Below are positions 1 to 5,103 of a DNA stretch of 5,103 nucleotides, one piece after another. Location of the stretch: positions 1 to 5,103 of the forward strand of contig PGYF01000078.1 of the NCBI GenBank assembly GCA_002839535.1, written 5' to 3'. A program made the translations under genes and the position numbers. This stretch comes from Nitrospira bacterium HGW-Nitrospira-1 (GTDB taxonomy: Bacteria; Nitrospirota; Thermodesulfovibrionia; Thermodesulfovibrionales; UBA6898). Below the pieces are notes generated by a model. The model was not told where the DNA came from, did not search any database, and saw only the letters and a list, made by a program, of their open reading frames with translations. Each line of letters begins with the position of its first letter. Positions within the stretch are counted from its first letter, which is position 1.

Positions 1-2
1 GG

Positions 3-25
3 ATTCCCCGATCAAGTCGTGGAAT
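3..25. repeat. REP-like short palindrome
   Basis: ATTCCCCGA (3-11) pairs with TCGTGGAAT (17-25) around the loop TCAAG, with a single C/T mismatch at 8/20. From memory, closely similar GGATTCCC...GGGAATGAC palindromes are scattered between genes in many environmental proteobacterial and Nitrospirota genomes. They probably act as REP-type extragenic elements. Confidence 0.55.
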
Positions 26-70
26 GACGGAGGGGGGTCGTGGAATGACACAAATTAGGAAGCAATTCAT
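16..70 (+). repeat. 55-bp dispersed repeat, left copy
   Basis: This 55-bp segment is identical, in inverted orientation, to 5048-5102. It contains a nested direct repeat: GTCGTGGAATGAC occurs at 16-28 and again at 37-49, 21 bases apart, joined by GGAGGGGG. The first unit overlaps the REP-like palindrome. The second half (ACACAAATTAGGAAGCAATT and following) is non-palindromic. It lies outside any gene. Confidence 0.9.
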
Positions 71-198
71 TAAAAGGGGCTGATTAGGTAAAATGAAAAC
101 CGGACATTTCTAAATTGGTAAAAACCGGACATTTCTAAATTAGCGTAACAGGGACGAATTGCCTGGTGAATTGCCTCATTATTAAACTCCCCAGTTCA
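71..198. other. gene-free mobile-element debris upstream of radA
   Basis: Apart from the two 21-bp direct repeats this stretch holds TAAAAGGGG (71-79) and a 9-base motif GAATTGCCT repeated at 156-164 and 168-176. No RNA gene and no substantial reading frame is apparent. It most resembles leftover ends of insertion sequences. Confidence 0.45.
96..141. repeat. pair of 21-bp direct repeats (ACCGGACATTTCTAAATT core)
   Basis: A 21-bp unit starting AAAACCGGACATTTC occurs at 96-116 and again at 121-141 without mismatch, with a period of 25 bases. Closely spaced copies of ACCGGACATTTCTA-type motifs recall the multiple terminal transposase-binding repeats of some IS elements, for example IS21-like or related DDE families. 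That identification is from memory. No intact transposase accompanies them. Confidence 0.6.
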
Positions 199-300
199 AT
201 GAGAAAGTTCAAGCGTGTGAAGGGCTATAGAGAAATCCCAAAACTCATTGCTGCTTTGCAGCAAAATCGAGTAGTGGACTTTATCGGGTCATGCAATTAA
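199..300 (+). pseudogene. possible C-terminal remnant of a transposase
   Basis: An ATG-led reading frame of 34 codons encodes a short basic peptide containing KFKRVKGYREIPKLIAAL and ends in TAA 8 bases before the radA start. The frame stays open upstream only to about position 139, where it meets a stop. From memory, the pattern of a basic stretch followed by VKGYREIPxLIxAL resembles the extreme C-terminus of some bacterial DDE transposases, but I cannot name the family with certainty. Its position among direct repeats and dispersed repeats fits debris from a decayed insertion sequence. No catalytic part is present. The alternative is a chance open frame in intergenic DNA; a 34-codon frame is not by itself significant. 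Confidence 0.35.
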
Positions 301-303
301 AAT
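275..303 (+). promoter_or_regulatory. putative radA promoter, leaderless-type placement
   Basis: TGGACT at 275-280 and TAAAAT at 298-303 are separated by exactly 17 bases. They match the sigma-70 boxes in 4 of 6 and 5 of 6 positions. Transcription would start at about 309-311, on or just inside the radA ATG. No ribosome binding sequence lies before that ATG, which agrees with a leaderless transcript. The boxes overlap the end of the transposase-like remnant. AT-rich DNA often gives such matches by chance. Confidence 0.3.
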
Positions 304-308
304 AGCCT

Positions 309-1673
309 ATGTCTAAGATCAAGACCTTTTATCAGTGCCAGTCATGCGCATACACAAGTCCGAAGTGGATCGGGAAATGTCCTGACTGCGGGAGTTGGAA
401 CAGCTTTGTTGAAGAAAAAGCTGCCCCGCCATCCAGAAACGCGCCGTCTTTACAGACATACGGAAAACCTGAAGCTGTTTATTTGCATTCTATCGAAGGG
501 ACAGATGCGGACAGAACCTCTACCGGGATAAAGGAATTTGACCGGGTGCTCGGCGGCGGGGTTGTTTCAGGTTCCGTAATCCTCGTCGGCGGCGACCCCG
601 GGATCGGAAAGTCAACGCTGCTTTTGCAGGCCTTTTCAGGGCTGTCGAAAAAATCGGGCAAGCTTCTTTATGTTTCCGGTGAGGAGTCGCCGCAGCAGAT
701 CAAAATGAGGGCTGACAGGCTTTCGGTAAACTCTGACGCTATCATTCTGCTGCCTGAAACATCGCTTGAAGGGATTCTGGATTCAGCAGCCAGGATTTCT
801 CCTTATGCGATGGTTGTTGATTCGATTCAGACGATGTATACACAGGAGCTGCTTTCCGCTCCTGGTTCGGTGGGGCAGGTCAGGGAGTGCGCTGCAAAGC
901 TGATGCTTTTTGCCAAGCGATCTCAGATACCGGTCTTCATTGTCGGACATGTTACAAAAGAAGGAACAATCGCCGGACCCCGCGTCCTGGAGCATATTGT
1001 TGATACCGTTCTTTATTTTGAAGGTGACAGGGGGCATTCCTATCGGATACTGAGGACAATAAAAAACCGCTTTGGTTCAACGAACGAGATAGGGATTTTC
1101 GAGATGTCTGATGCCGGACTTCGGGAAGTCGATAACCCCTCAGAGTTGTTTTTATCAGAGCGGCCACGGAATGTCTCAGGCTCTACAGTTATTGCGAGTC
1201 TGGAGGGTACCAGGCCTCTCATGGTAGAGATACAGGCCCTTGTATCGCAGACAAACTTTGGCATACCGAGAAGGACTTCTATTGGTGTTGATTTTAACAG
1301 GGTAAACCTTCTGATAGCAGTGCTTGAGAAAAGGGCAGGTATGCACCTGGGAGGCATGGATGTATTTATCAATGTGGTTGGCGGACTGAAAATAGTAGAA
1401 CCGGCGGTAGACCTTGGCATTATCGCCACAATCGCATCATCAGTAAGGGAGGTTTCTATTAAGCCTGATACCTTTGTCTTCGGTGAGATTGGGCTTTCAG
1501 GGGAAGTCCGGGCTGTTGCCCAGGCCGAAGCAAGGCTGAAGGAGGCTGCCAAGATAGGTTTTAAAAGAGCAGTCATCCCGGCAGGAAATGCCCTGAAGGC
1601 AACAAATAAGGAGGGATTGCAGGTGATTGGAATTAAGGACGTCGAAGAATTTCTTGAAGCTGTTCTGCGTTAA
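309..1673 (+). CDS. radA: DNA repair protein RadA/Sms
   Basis: RadA is a cytoplasmic RecA-like/DnaB-like ATPase that promotes branch migration of recombination intermediates and helps RecA in recombinational repair. All family hallmarks are visible. A four-cysteine zinc finger lies near the N-terminus (C10, C13, C24, C27; CQSC and CPDC). The Walker A motif GDPGIGKST is at 95-103, the Walker B strand ends in D171 (MVVDSIQT), and the RadA-specific KNRFG motif is at 252-256. A Lon-like C-terminal domain (about 280-454) contains EPAVDLG around P365 and GEIGLSGEVRA from 392. The position of the Lon catalytic serine is not conserved, as is usual for RadA, so no protease activity is expected. The length of 454 residues is close to the 460 of E. 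coli RadA, so the gene is complete. The ATG at 309 is the only sensible start: an in-frame TAG lies at 303-305 and the zinc finger follows at the normal distance. No Shine-Dalgarno sequence precedes it. The gene stands alone on the plus strand, convergent with the next pair. Confidence 0.98.
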   Translation: MSKIKTFYQCQSCAYTSPKWIGKCPDCGSWNSFVEEKAAPPSRNAPSLQTYGKPEAVYLHSIEGTDADRTSTGIKEFDRVLGGGVVSGSVILVGGDPGIGKSTLLLQAFSGLSKKSGKLLYVSGEESPQQIKMRADRLSVNSDAIILLPETSLEGILDSAARISPYAMVVDSIQTMYTQELLSAPGSVGQVRECAAKLMLFAKRSQIPVFIVGHVTKEGTIAGPRVLEHIVDTVLYFEGDRGHSYRILRTIKNRFGSTNEIGIFEMSDAGLREVDNPSELFLSERPRNVSGSTVIASLEGTRPLMVEIQALVSQTNFGIPRRTSIGVDFNRVNLLIAVLEKRAGMHLGGMDVFINVVGGLKIVEPAVDLGIIATIASSVREVSIKPDTFVFGEIGLSGEVRAVAQAEARLKEAAKIGFKRAVIPAGNALKATNKEGLQVIGIKDVEEFLEAVLR

Positions 1674-1676
1674 CCT

Positions 1677-1696
1677 GCATAATTTATGAATTATGC
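1677..1696. terminator. 8-bp palindrome between the convergent stops
   Basis: GCATAATT and AATTATGC form a perfect 8-bp stem with a TATG loop. It fills most of the 24-bp gap between the radA stop (1671-1673) and the ATPase stop (1700-1698). The placement suits a bidirectional terminator. However, the stem is AT-rich and no T-tract follows on either side, so it would be weak at best. Confidence 0.3.
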
Positions 1697-1697
1697 G

Positions 1698-2513
1698 CTA
1701 AGTATCGAACCCCAGATCGATTGCAGCTGTCTTTATTACAGACTCATCTATGACAGGTTTTTTAAAGAGAAAACCATCAAGCAAGGCATTGTCGCATATC
1801 GTATTTATGAGCCTTGGAGAGCCTTTTGAATACTTATAAACAAGTTTTATTGCCTCAGGGGTGAAGACGCCCAACTCGCGGCCCGCAACCTCCAGCCTGT
1901 GTTTTATATAGTCAGATGTGTTTTCCTCTGAGTAGACGGTTAATTTTACTCTGATCGCTATTCTTTGCTTGAGAGGTTCGTCCAGAGAGAGCGTAGAATC
2001 GAGTTCCGGGAGGCCGAAAAAAATAAAGTTAACCAATTTCCCCTCAGAGGTCTCCATGTTGAGCAGACCTCTGAAGTCTTCCATGATTTCTTTTGAATTC
2101 AGCATCTGGGCTTCATCTATAAGAACAACTGTTTTTTTCCCTTCCTCGTTAATCTCCAGAAGTCTCCGGTAAATTTCTCCCAGCAGTTGAACCTTGTTGT
2201 CAGGGATATTCTTGACGCCGAGTTGGAGCGCAAATTTTTTGAAAAGCCAATCAGAACTCACAGATGAATGTATGATCACAAGCAGTGCTGCCTCATACTT
2301 TTCTTCATCAAGCTCTTCAAGCATTTTTCTGGCAAGAGTTGTCTTGCCTGCGCCAATATCCCCGATAACAACAGCAAGACCCTTATCAGTATCAATAGCG
2401 TATTTTAGGCGCAGGAGAGCCTCTGTGCGCTGTGGGCTGTCATAGTAAAACCTGCTATCCACTACAGTTGAAAAAGGATGCTTGTTCAGCTTGTAATATT
2501 CCAGGTAGTCCAT
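1698..2513 (-). CDS. ExeA/GspA/MshM-like AAA+ ATPase
   Basis: This is a 271-residue AAA+ ATPase of the ExeA/GspA type. The N-terminus (MDYLEYYKLNKHPFS, then FYYDSPQRTEALLRLKYAI) matches the family's usual opening. Walker A is GDIGAGKTT at 51-59 and Walker B is VVLIDEAQ at 129-136. A likely sensor-1 region is NFIFFGLPEL at 162-171, R184 in LKQR is the probable arginine finger, and GSPRLIN at 231-237 fits sensor 2. No transmembrane segment or C-terminal peptidoglycan-binding domain is visible, unlike full-length ExeA/GspA; the short, cytoplasmic form is closer to MshM and exosortase-locus ATPases. The ATG lies 3 bases after the stop of the upstream TPR gene, with no Shine-Dalgarno sequence, so translational coupling is likely. 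Family members power assembly of secretins, type II secretion systems or MSHA-type pili. The partner here is inferred to be the TPR protein. Family assignment is firm; the process served is not. Confidence 0.9.
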   Translation of the reverse strand: MDYLEYYKLNKHPFSTVVDSRFYYDSPQRTEALLRLKYAIDTDKGLAVVIGDIGAGKTTLARKMLEELDEEKYEAALLVIIHSSVSSDWLFKKFALQLGVKNIPDNKVQLLGEIYRRLLEINEEGKKTVVLIDEAQMLNSKEIMEDFRGLLNMETSEGKLVNFIFFGLPELDSTLSLDEPLKQRIAIRVKLTVYSEENTSDYIKHRLEVAGRELGVFTPEAIKLVYKYSKGSPRLINTICDNALLDGFLFKKPVIDESVIKTAAIDLGFDT

Positions 2514-2516
2514 AGG

Positions 2517-4874
2517 TTATAGATAGGAAATACGGCTCTTCTTTTTTGTTGTTTTGTCTTTCTCCGGATTTTTTGCGGCCTGTGTTGTTTTTAAGCCGAC
2601 TTTATCAGAGACATCCCTGAATTTCGCGTTCCAGCCATACACCTCTGTGTAGAGTTCGAGCGCTTTCTTTGGGTTATTGTTTTTTTCATACGCCTCTGCA
2701 AGGTCATATTTGATTGACCAATAAGACTCATCGGACTCCCTGGCGCTCTCCAACGTCCTGGTCAGCAGATCAATTGCAATCGAATAAAGCCCTTTTTCCA
2801 TATAGCAAAGCCCGAGTATTGACGAAGACTGTAAAAACCTTTTTTTGTTGTTCCCGACAGTCTGGAACTCATTTATTGCATCATCGACCAGCCCCATCTC
2901 TTTGTATGCGACGCCAAGGTTATAATGCATTTCCGTCTCCTCATCATCAAGCTTAGGCTCAAGAAGCTTAGGCTCAAGACCCTCTTTGAACTCCTGAAAG
3001 ATTTCGAGGACATCATCGCCGAGCATTGGCTTGGGCATCTCAGTTGCTTTCATGATTTCATCTTTACTGATCGGGAAGTCTTTATATTCCATGTCCTCAA
3101 GCCCTTCTTCGGGTATCTCTTTCCCCTGCGGAGTCTCGCCAGCACAGGAGGGGACATCAGGGGATTCTTCTTTGCCTTCTAAAAATTCGAAAGACATTTC
3201 AGTTTTTTCTTTGGCCTCGGGCGTCTCAGTTACAGAAGAAATTTCAGGCCTTTCACCGAGGGCTTCGAGCCTCTCGGCAATATCCCTGTTTTCGGGGAGC
3301 AACCTTTGCAGCTCAAGAAGGATTCTTAACGCTTCCTGGGCCAGACCCTGACGTGCGTAAAAGTCTGCCTTAGCGAGTTCTTTTTCATAGTCCCCGCCAA
3401 TGCCTTCCTCTCCGGCAGCAGCTCCGCTGAATTCTTCAAAGCCTTTGGATGCACGGGAAGTTGTCTCGATTAAAGCAGTAAAGCCCTTTTCTGAAAGCCT
3501 TGGGTCTGAAGGGGAGATTTCATAGCCTTCTCTGAGCGCCTTCTCAGAGTTTTCAGTGTCCCCGCTGCGTTTAAAGAGACCGCTCAAAATAAGGCATTCT
3601 GTTACAACAGCCTCTTTGTTGTCAAGCTCGGAATATATGGTTTTTAACCGAAGGTGAAGGTCGATGTTTTCCGGTACTCTCAGCTTGAGCCCTTCAAGCA
3701 GCGCTTGGGCCTCACTAAAGAGTCCATACCGACAGAATATGTCTGCTTCGGTAAAAATCTTATCAACTGTTTTTTCAGCTTTTATAGAAATACGACCGGA
3801 TTCTTCATCCTTAGCTGCTTCAATGCCTTCAGCAGGCCCGGTGGATTCAATAAACTCAGGGACCTCTTTTTTGTGCTCTCCCCCGAGTTCCGCTGTCTGT
3901 TCATACAGATAATCGTTGTCAGGGGCTATTTCAATGGCGTCATTATAGCAGGCCAGAGCCTCCTTTTGCGCCCCTCTGTCATAATAAATATCTCCCAGTA
4001 AGTTGAGTTCTTCAACTGCCTTTTCTTTAAGGCCTTCCTTTGAATATATCTCCCCCAGCAGTCTGCGGGCCTTTGCATTTTTGGGTTCAAGCTCATTGAC
4101 TCTGGAGAGGTAGTCTTTGGCATTTTCAGTAGAATTTCTTAGCAGAGAGAGTTCAGCTGCCCGCATCAGCACATCGACATCCTCAGGAAAGAGTACAGAG
4201 GCTTCTTTCATGAGTTCTATTGCCTCATCTATCCCGCCTGTTTTTTCATACAGACAACTCAGCCCTACGACCGCATCCTTGTTCAGCGGCTGCATACCAA
4301 TTGCTTTCCGGTAAGACTCCTTTGCTTTGGGAATATCACCTTTGTTTTCATAGATGCCGGCAATATAAAGGTGCTCTTTTGCAGCATCTGATTTAAGGCC
4401 TTCCTTGAATAATGTCTCTGCAACTTTAATCCTGAGAGGTATATTGGAAGGGGAAAGAGACAGTATCTTCTTGTAGATATCAAACAGTTCGCCTTTCCTG
4501 CCCTCTTTTGCAAGGCTGTCGGCTGCAGCAAGGTAATATTTTATTGCATCTGTAATCAATTCTTTCTCTTCGCTTAACTCTCCCAGCGCGTAAAGGGCGG
4601 CAGCATCAGCAGGGTTGACATTGAGTATTTTTTTGAAAAGAGCCAGGGTCTTAAGGGAAAAGCCTTCCTGTCTGAAGATATTCGCGGCTTTTTGAAAAGA
4701 TTCAACGGCGTTTTTTTTATCGTCGTTTTTTAGATAGAGGTCGCCAATAAAATTATAGTTATTGCCATCAGGGAATTCCTGGACAAGTTTTTCCCATTTG
4801 GCAATAGCCTTGCCAAGCTGGCCCTTTGCCAAATATTTCTGAGCTTCTTTTATACGAGTGGTTTTATCAGCCAT
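2517..4874 (-). CDS. large tetratricopeptide-repeat protein, partner of the AAA+ ATPase
   Basis: This 785-residue protein is built mostly of TPR helices, a scaffold for protein-protein contacts. Residues 1 to about 335 form a near-continuous TPR array (AIAKWEKLVQEFP, GDLYLKNDDKKNAVESFQKA, AKESYRKAIGMQP, ALACYNDAIEIAP). Two related helical blocks start at about 376 (EADIFCRYGLFSEAQALL) and 502 (KADFYARQGLAQEALRIL), separated by Glu/Gly/Ala-rich linkers. A long acidic, Pro/Glu-rich linker spans about 545-640. A final TPR block from about 645 to 755 contains MHYNLGVAYKEMG and LGLCYMEKGLYSIAIDLL. The C-terminal 20 residues are Lys-rich. No signal peptide or membrane segment is seen, so a cytoplasmic location is inferred. 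A perfect in-frame 15-bp tandem duplication encodes LEPKLLEPKL just before the last TPR block. The ATG at 4874 gives the first TPR helix directly; no Shine-Dalgarno sequence is present. It lies 3 bases upstream of the ATPase gene, so the two are probably co-transcribed. Exact function is unknown; MshN-like partnership is one possibility. Confidence 0.9.
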   Translation of the reverse strand: MADKTTRIKEAQKYLAKGQLGKAIAKWEKLVQEFPDGNNYNFIGDLYLKNDDKKNAVESFQKAANIFRQEGFSLKTLALFKKILNVNPADAAALYALGELSEEKELITDAIKYYLAAADSLAKEGRKGELFDIYKKILSLSPSNIPLRIKVAETLFKEGLKSDAAKEHLYIAGIYENKGDIPKAKESYRKAIGMQPLNKDAVVGLSCLYEKTGGIDEAIELMKEASVLFPEDVDVLMRAAELSLLRNSTENAKDYLSRVNELEPKNAKARRLLGEIYSKEGLKEKAVEELNLLGDIYYDRGAQKEALACYNDAIEIAPDNDYLYEQTAELGGEHKKEVPEFIESTGPAEGIEAAKDEESGRISIKAEKTVDKIFTEADIFCRYGLFSEAQALLEGLKLRVPENIDLHLRLKTIYSELDNKEAVVTECLILSGLFKRSGDTENSEKALREGYEISPSDPRLSEKGFTALIETTSRASKGFEEFSGAAAGEEGIGGDYEKELAKADFYARQGLAQEALRILLELQRLLPENRDIAERLEALGERPEISSVTETPEAKEKTEMSFEFLEGKEESPDVPSCAGETPQGKEIPEEGLEDMEYKDFPISKDEIMKATEMPKPMLGDDVLEIFQEFKEGLEPKLLEPKLDDEETEMHYNLGVAYKEMGLVDDAINEFQTVGNNKKRFLQSSSILGLCYMEKGLYSIAIDLLTRTLESARESDESYWSIKYDLAEAYEKNNNPKKALELYTEVYGWNAKFRDVSDKVGLKTTQAAKNPEKDKTTKKKSRISYL
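2949..2978 (-). repeat. 15-bp in-frame tandem duplication inside the TPR gene
   Basis: The unit AAGCTTAGGCTCAAG (plus strand) occurs twice back to back with no mismatch. Read on the coding strand it gives LEPKL twice, directly before the C-terminal TPR block. It keeps the frame and lies in a linker, so it is probably tolerated. Identity at every base points to a recent slippage event. Confidence 0.9.
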
Positions 4875-4880
4875 AAATAT

Positions 4881-4909
4881 ACTTTATATATTATCCTAAA
4901 ATACGTCAA
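4881..4909 (-). promoter_or_regulatory. putative promoter of the TPR-ATPase unit
   Basis: On the minus strand a TTGACG box (5 of 6 matches to the -35 consensus) lies at 4909-4904. TAAAGT at 4886-4881 sits 17 bases downstream, and the overlapping TATAAA at 4888-4883 sits 15 bases downstream. Either choice puts the start point at about 4874-4876, at the ATG itself. The sequence before the ATG is A/T only for many bases and has no Shine-Dalgarno motif in range. The only AGGA is 19 bases upstream, too far to serve. Confidence 0.4.
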
Positions 4910-5015
4910 AAAATATCAACAATAAAGGAAGTTGCCATCATACAGGGGAAAGTTGCAGGGTTGTTTTTGAAGTCAACTAATTCATCAACGTCCCCTTTTT
5001 ACTCTTTTAATGAAT
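4910..5015. other. intergenic stretch upstream of the TPR gene promoter
   Basis: No supported gene is visible. On the minus strand it contains TAAAAAGGGGACGTTGATG, near the 12-base string ATTCATTAAAAG (5015-5004) that also occurs at 65-76. A weak TATGAT box (4943-4938) has no good -35 partner. The inner part, about 4910-4980, may be native upstream sequence of the operon; the outer part belongs to the repeat cluster. Confidence 0.35.
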
Positions 5016-5058
5016 AAGCAATTCATCCCTGTGCTCTTGGCACAGGGATGAATTGCTT
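5016..5058. repeat. 19-bp perfect hairpin
   Basis: Positions 5016-5034 pair without mismatch with 5040-5058 around the loop TCTTG. The arms contain AAGCAATTCATCCCTGTGC. The outer part of the right arm overlaps the 55-bp repeat. No T-tract follows on either side, so it does not look like an ordinary intrinsic terminator. It is more likely part of a palindromic mobile or REP-type element. Confidence 0.75.
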
Positions 5059-5102
5059 CCTAATTTGTGTCATTCCACGACCCCCCTCCGTCATTCCACG
5101 AC
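5048..5102 (-). repeat. 55-bp dispersed repeat, inverted right copy
   Basis: This is the exact reverse complement of 16-70, with the same nested 13-bp direct repeat (5090-5102 and 5069-5081 read on the minus strand). The base beyond it (5103, G on the minus strand) differs from the left copy. It equals the base that precedes the inner GTCGTGG unit, as if another 21-bp unit continued past the window end. Together the two copies frame the whole window. Confidence 0.9.
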
Positions 5103-5103
5103 C

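Noticed and set aside
16..141. Short CRISPR array
   Set aside because: The direct repeats are only in pairs, with spacers of 4-8 bases, and no cas gene is present.
248..264. Hairpin TTGCTGC/GCAGCAA with a TTT loop upstream of radA
   Set aside because: The 7-bp stem has no following T-tract, so it is not a credible terminator, and it falls within the transposase-like frame, where such short palindromes are common.
1040..1576. 178-codon open frame on the minus strand inside radA
   Set aside because: It is antisense to a fully conserved RadA coding region, its product shows no recognisable domain, and its Ser/Thr/Pro-rich makeup is typical of a shadow frame.
365..1673. Lon-type protease activity of the RadA C-terminal domain
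   Set aside because: The segment corresponding to the Lon catalytic-serine motif reads EPAVDLG around residue 365, without the serine, as is normal for RadA.
4921..4960. Possible small plus-strand gene after AAAGGAAG at the right flank
   Set aside because: The TTG-led frame after the purine-rich string ends after about a dozen codons and has no recognisable content.
71..5047. A composite transposon bounded by the inverted 55-bp repeats
   Set aside because: There is no transposase between the repeats, the cargo includes housekeeping radA, and the repeats look like REP-type intergenic elements rather than IS ends.

Overview
The window holds three complete protein-coding genes between two repeat-rich, gene-free flanks. 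RadA/Sms marks it as bacterial. GC content looks moderate. The palindromic GGATTCCCCGATCAAGTCG-type element at the left end and the style of the TPR/ExeA-like gene pair recall uncultivated Nitrospirota or Deltaproteobacteria-type genomes. That placement is an impression from recall, not a computed assignment.

Layout. Positions 1-308 are a mosaic of mobile-element debris: a REP-like palindrome, one copy of a 55-bp repeat that recurs inverted at the far end, two 21-bp direct repeats, and a 34-codon stretch that reads like the C-terminal tail of a transposase and stops 8 bases before radA. Positions 309-1673 (+) encode RadA/Sms, the DNA repair and recombination ATPase. After a 24-bp gap holding a small palindrome come two convergent minus-strand genes. 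The upstream one (4874-2517) encodes a 785-residue TPR protein. Three bases later the second (2513-1698) encodes a 271-residue ExeA/GspA/MshM-like AAA+ ATPase. They look like one transcription unit. Positions 4875-5103 hold a putative promoter for that unit, a 19-bp perfect hairpin and the inverted second copy of the 55-bp repeat.

Function. RadA is a housekeeping recombination factor and has no evident link to the other two genes. The TPR protein and the ATPase probably work together. An ExeA-type ATPase beside a TPR protein is also found in MSHA pilus loci (mshM/mshN), so an accessory role in building a secretion system, pilus or cell-envelope machine is a reasonable guess, but nothing else in the window confirms it.

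Most notable observations: the matching inverted repeats at both ends, most simply a dispersed repeat at which a contig ended; the 38-bp difference between the two copies, which creates a long hairpin flanked by ATTCAT duplications; the transposase-like remnant abutting radA; and the absence of Shine-Dalgarno sequences, with promoter-like motifs placed so that the radA and TPR transcripts could be leaderless. I see no convincing new multi-gene system here.
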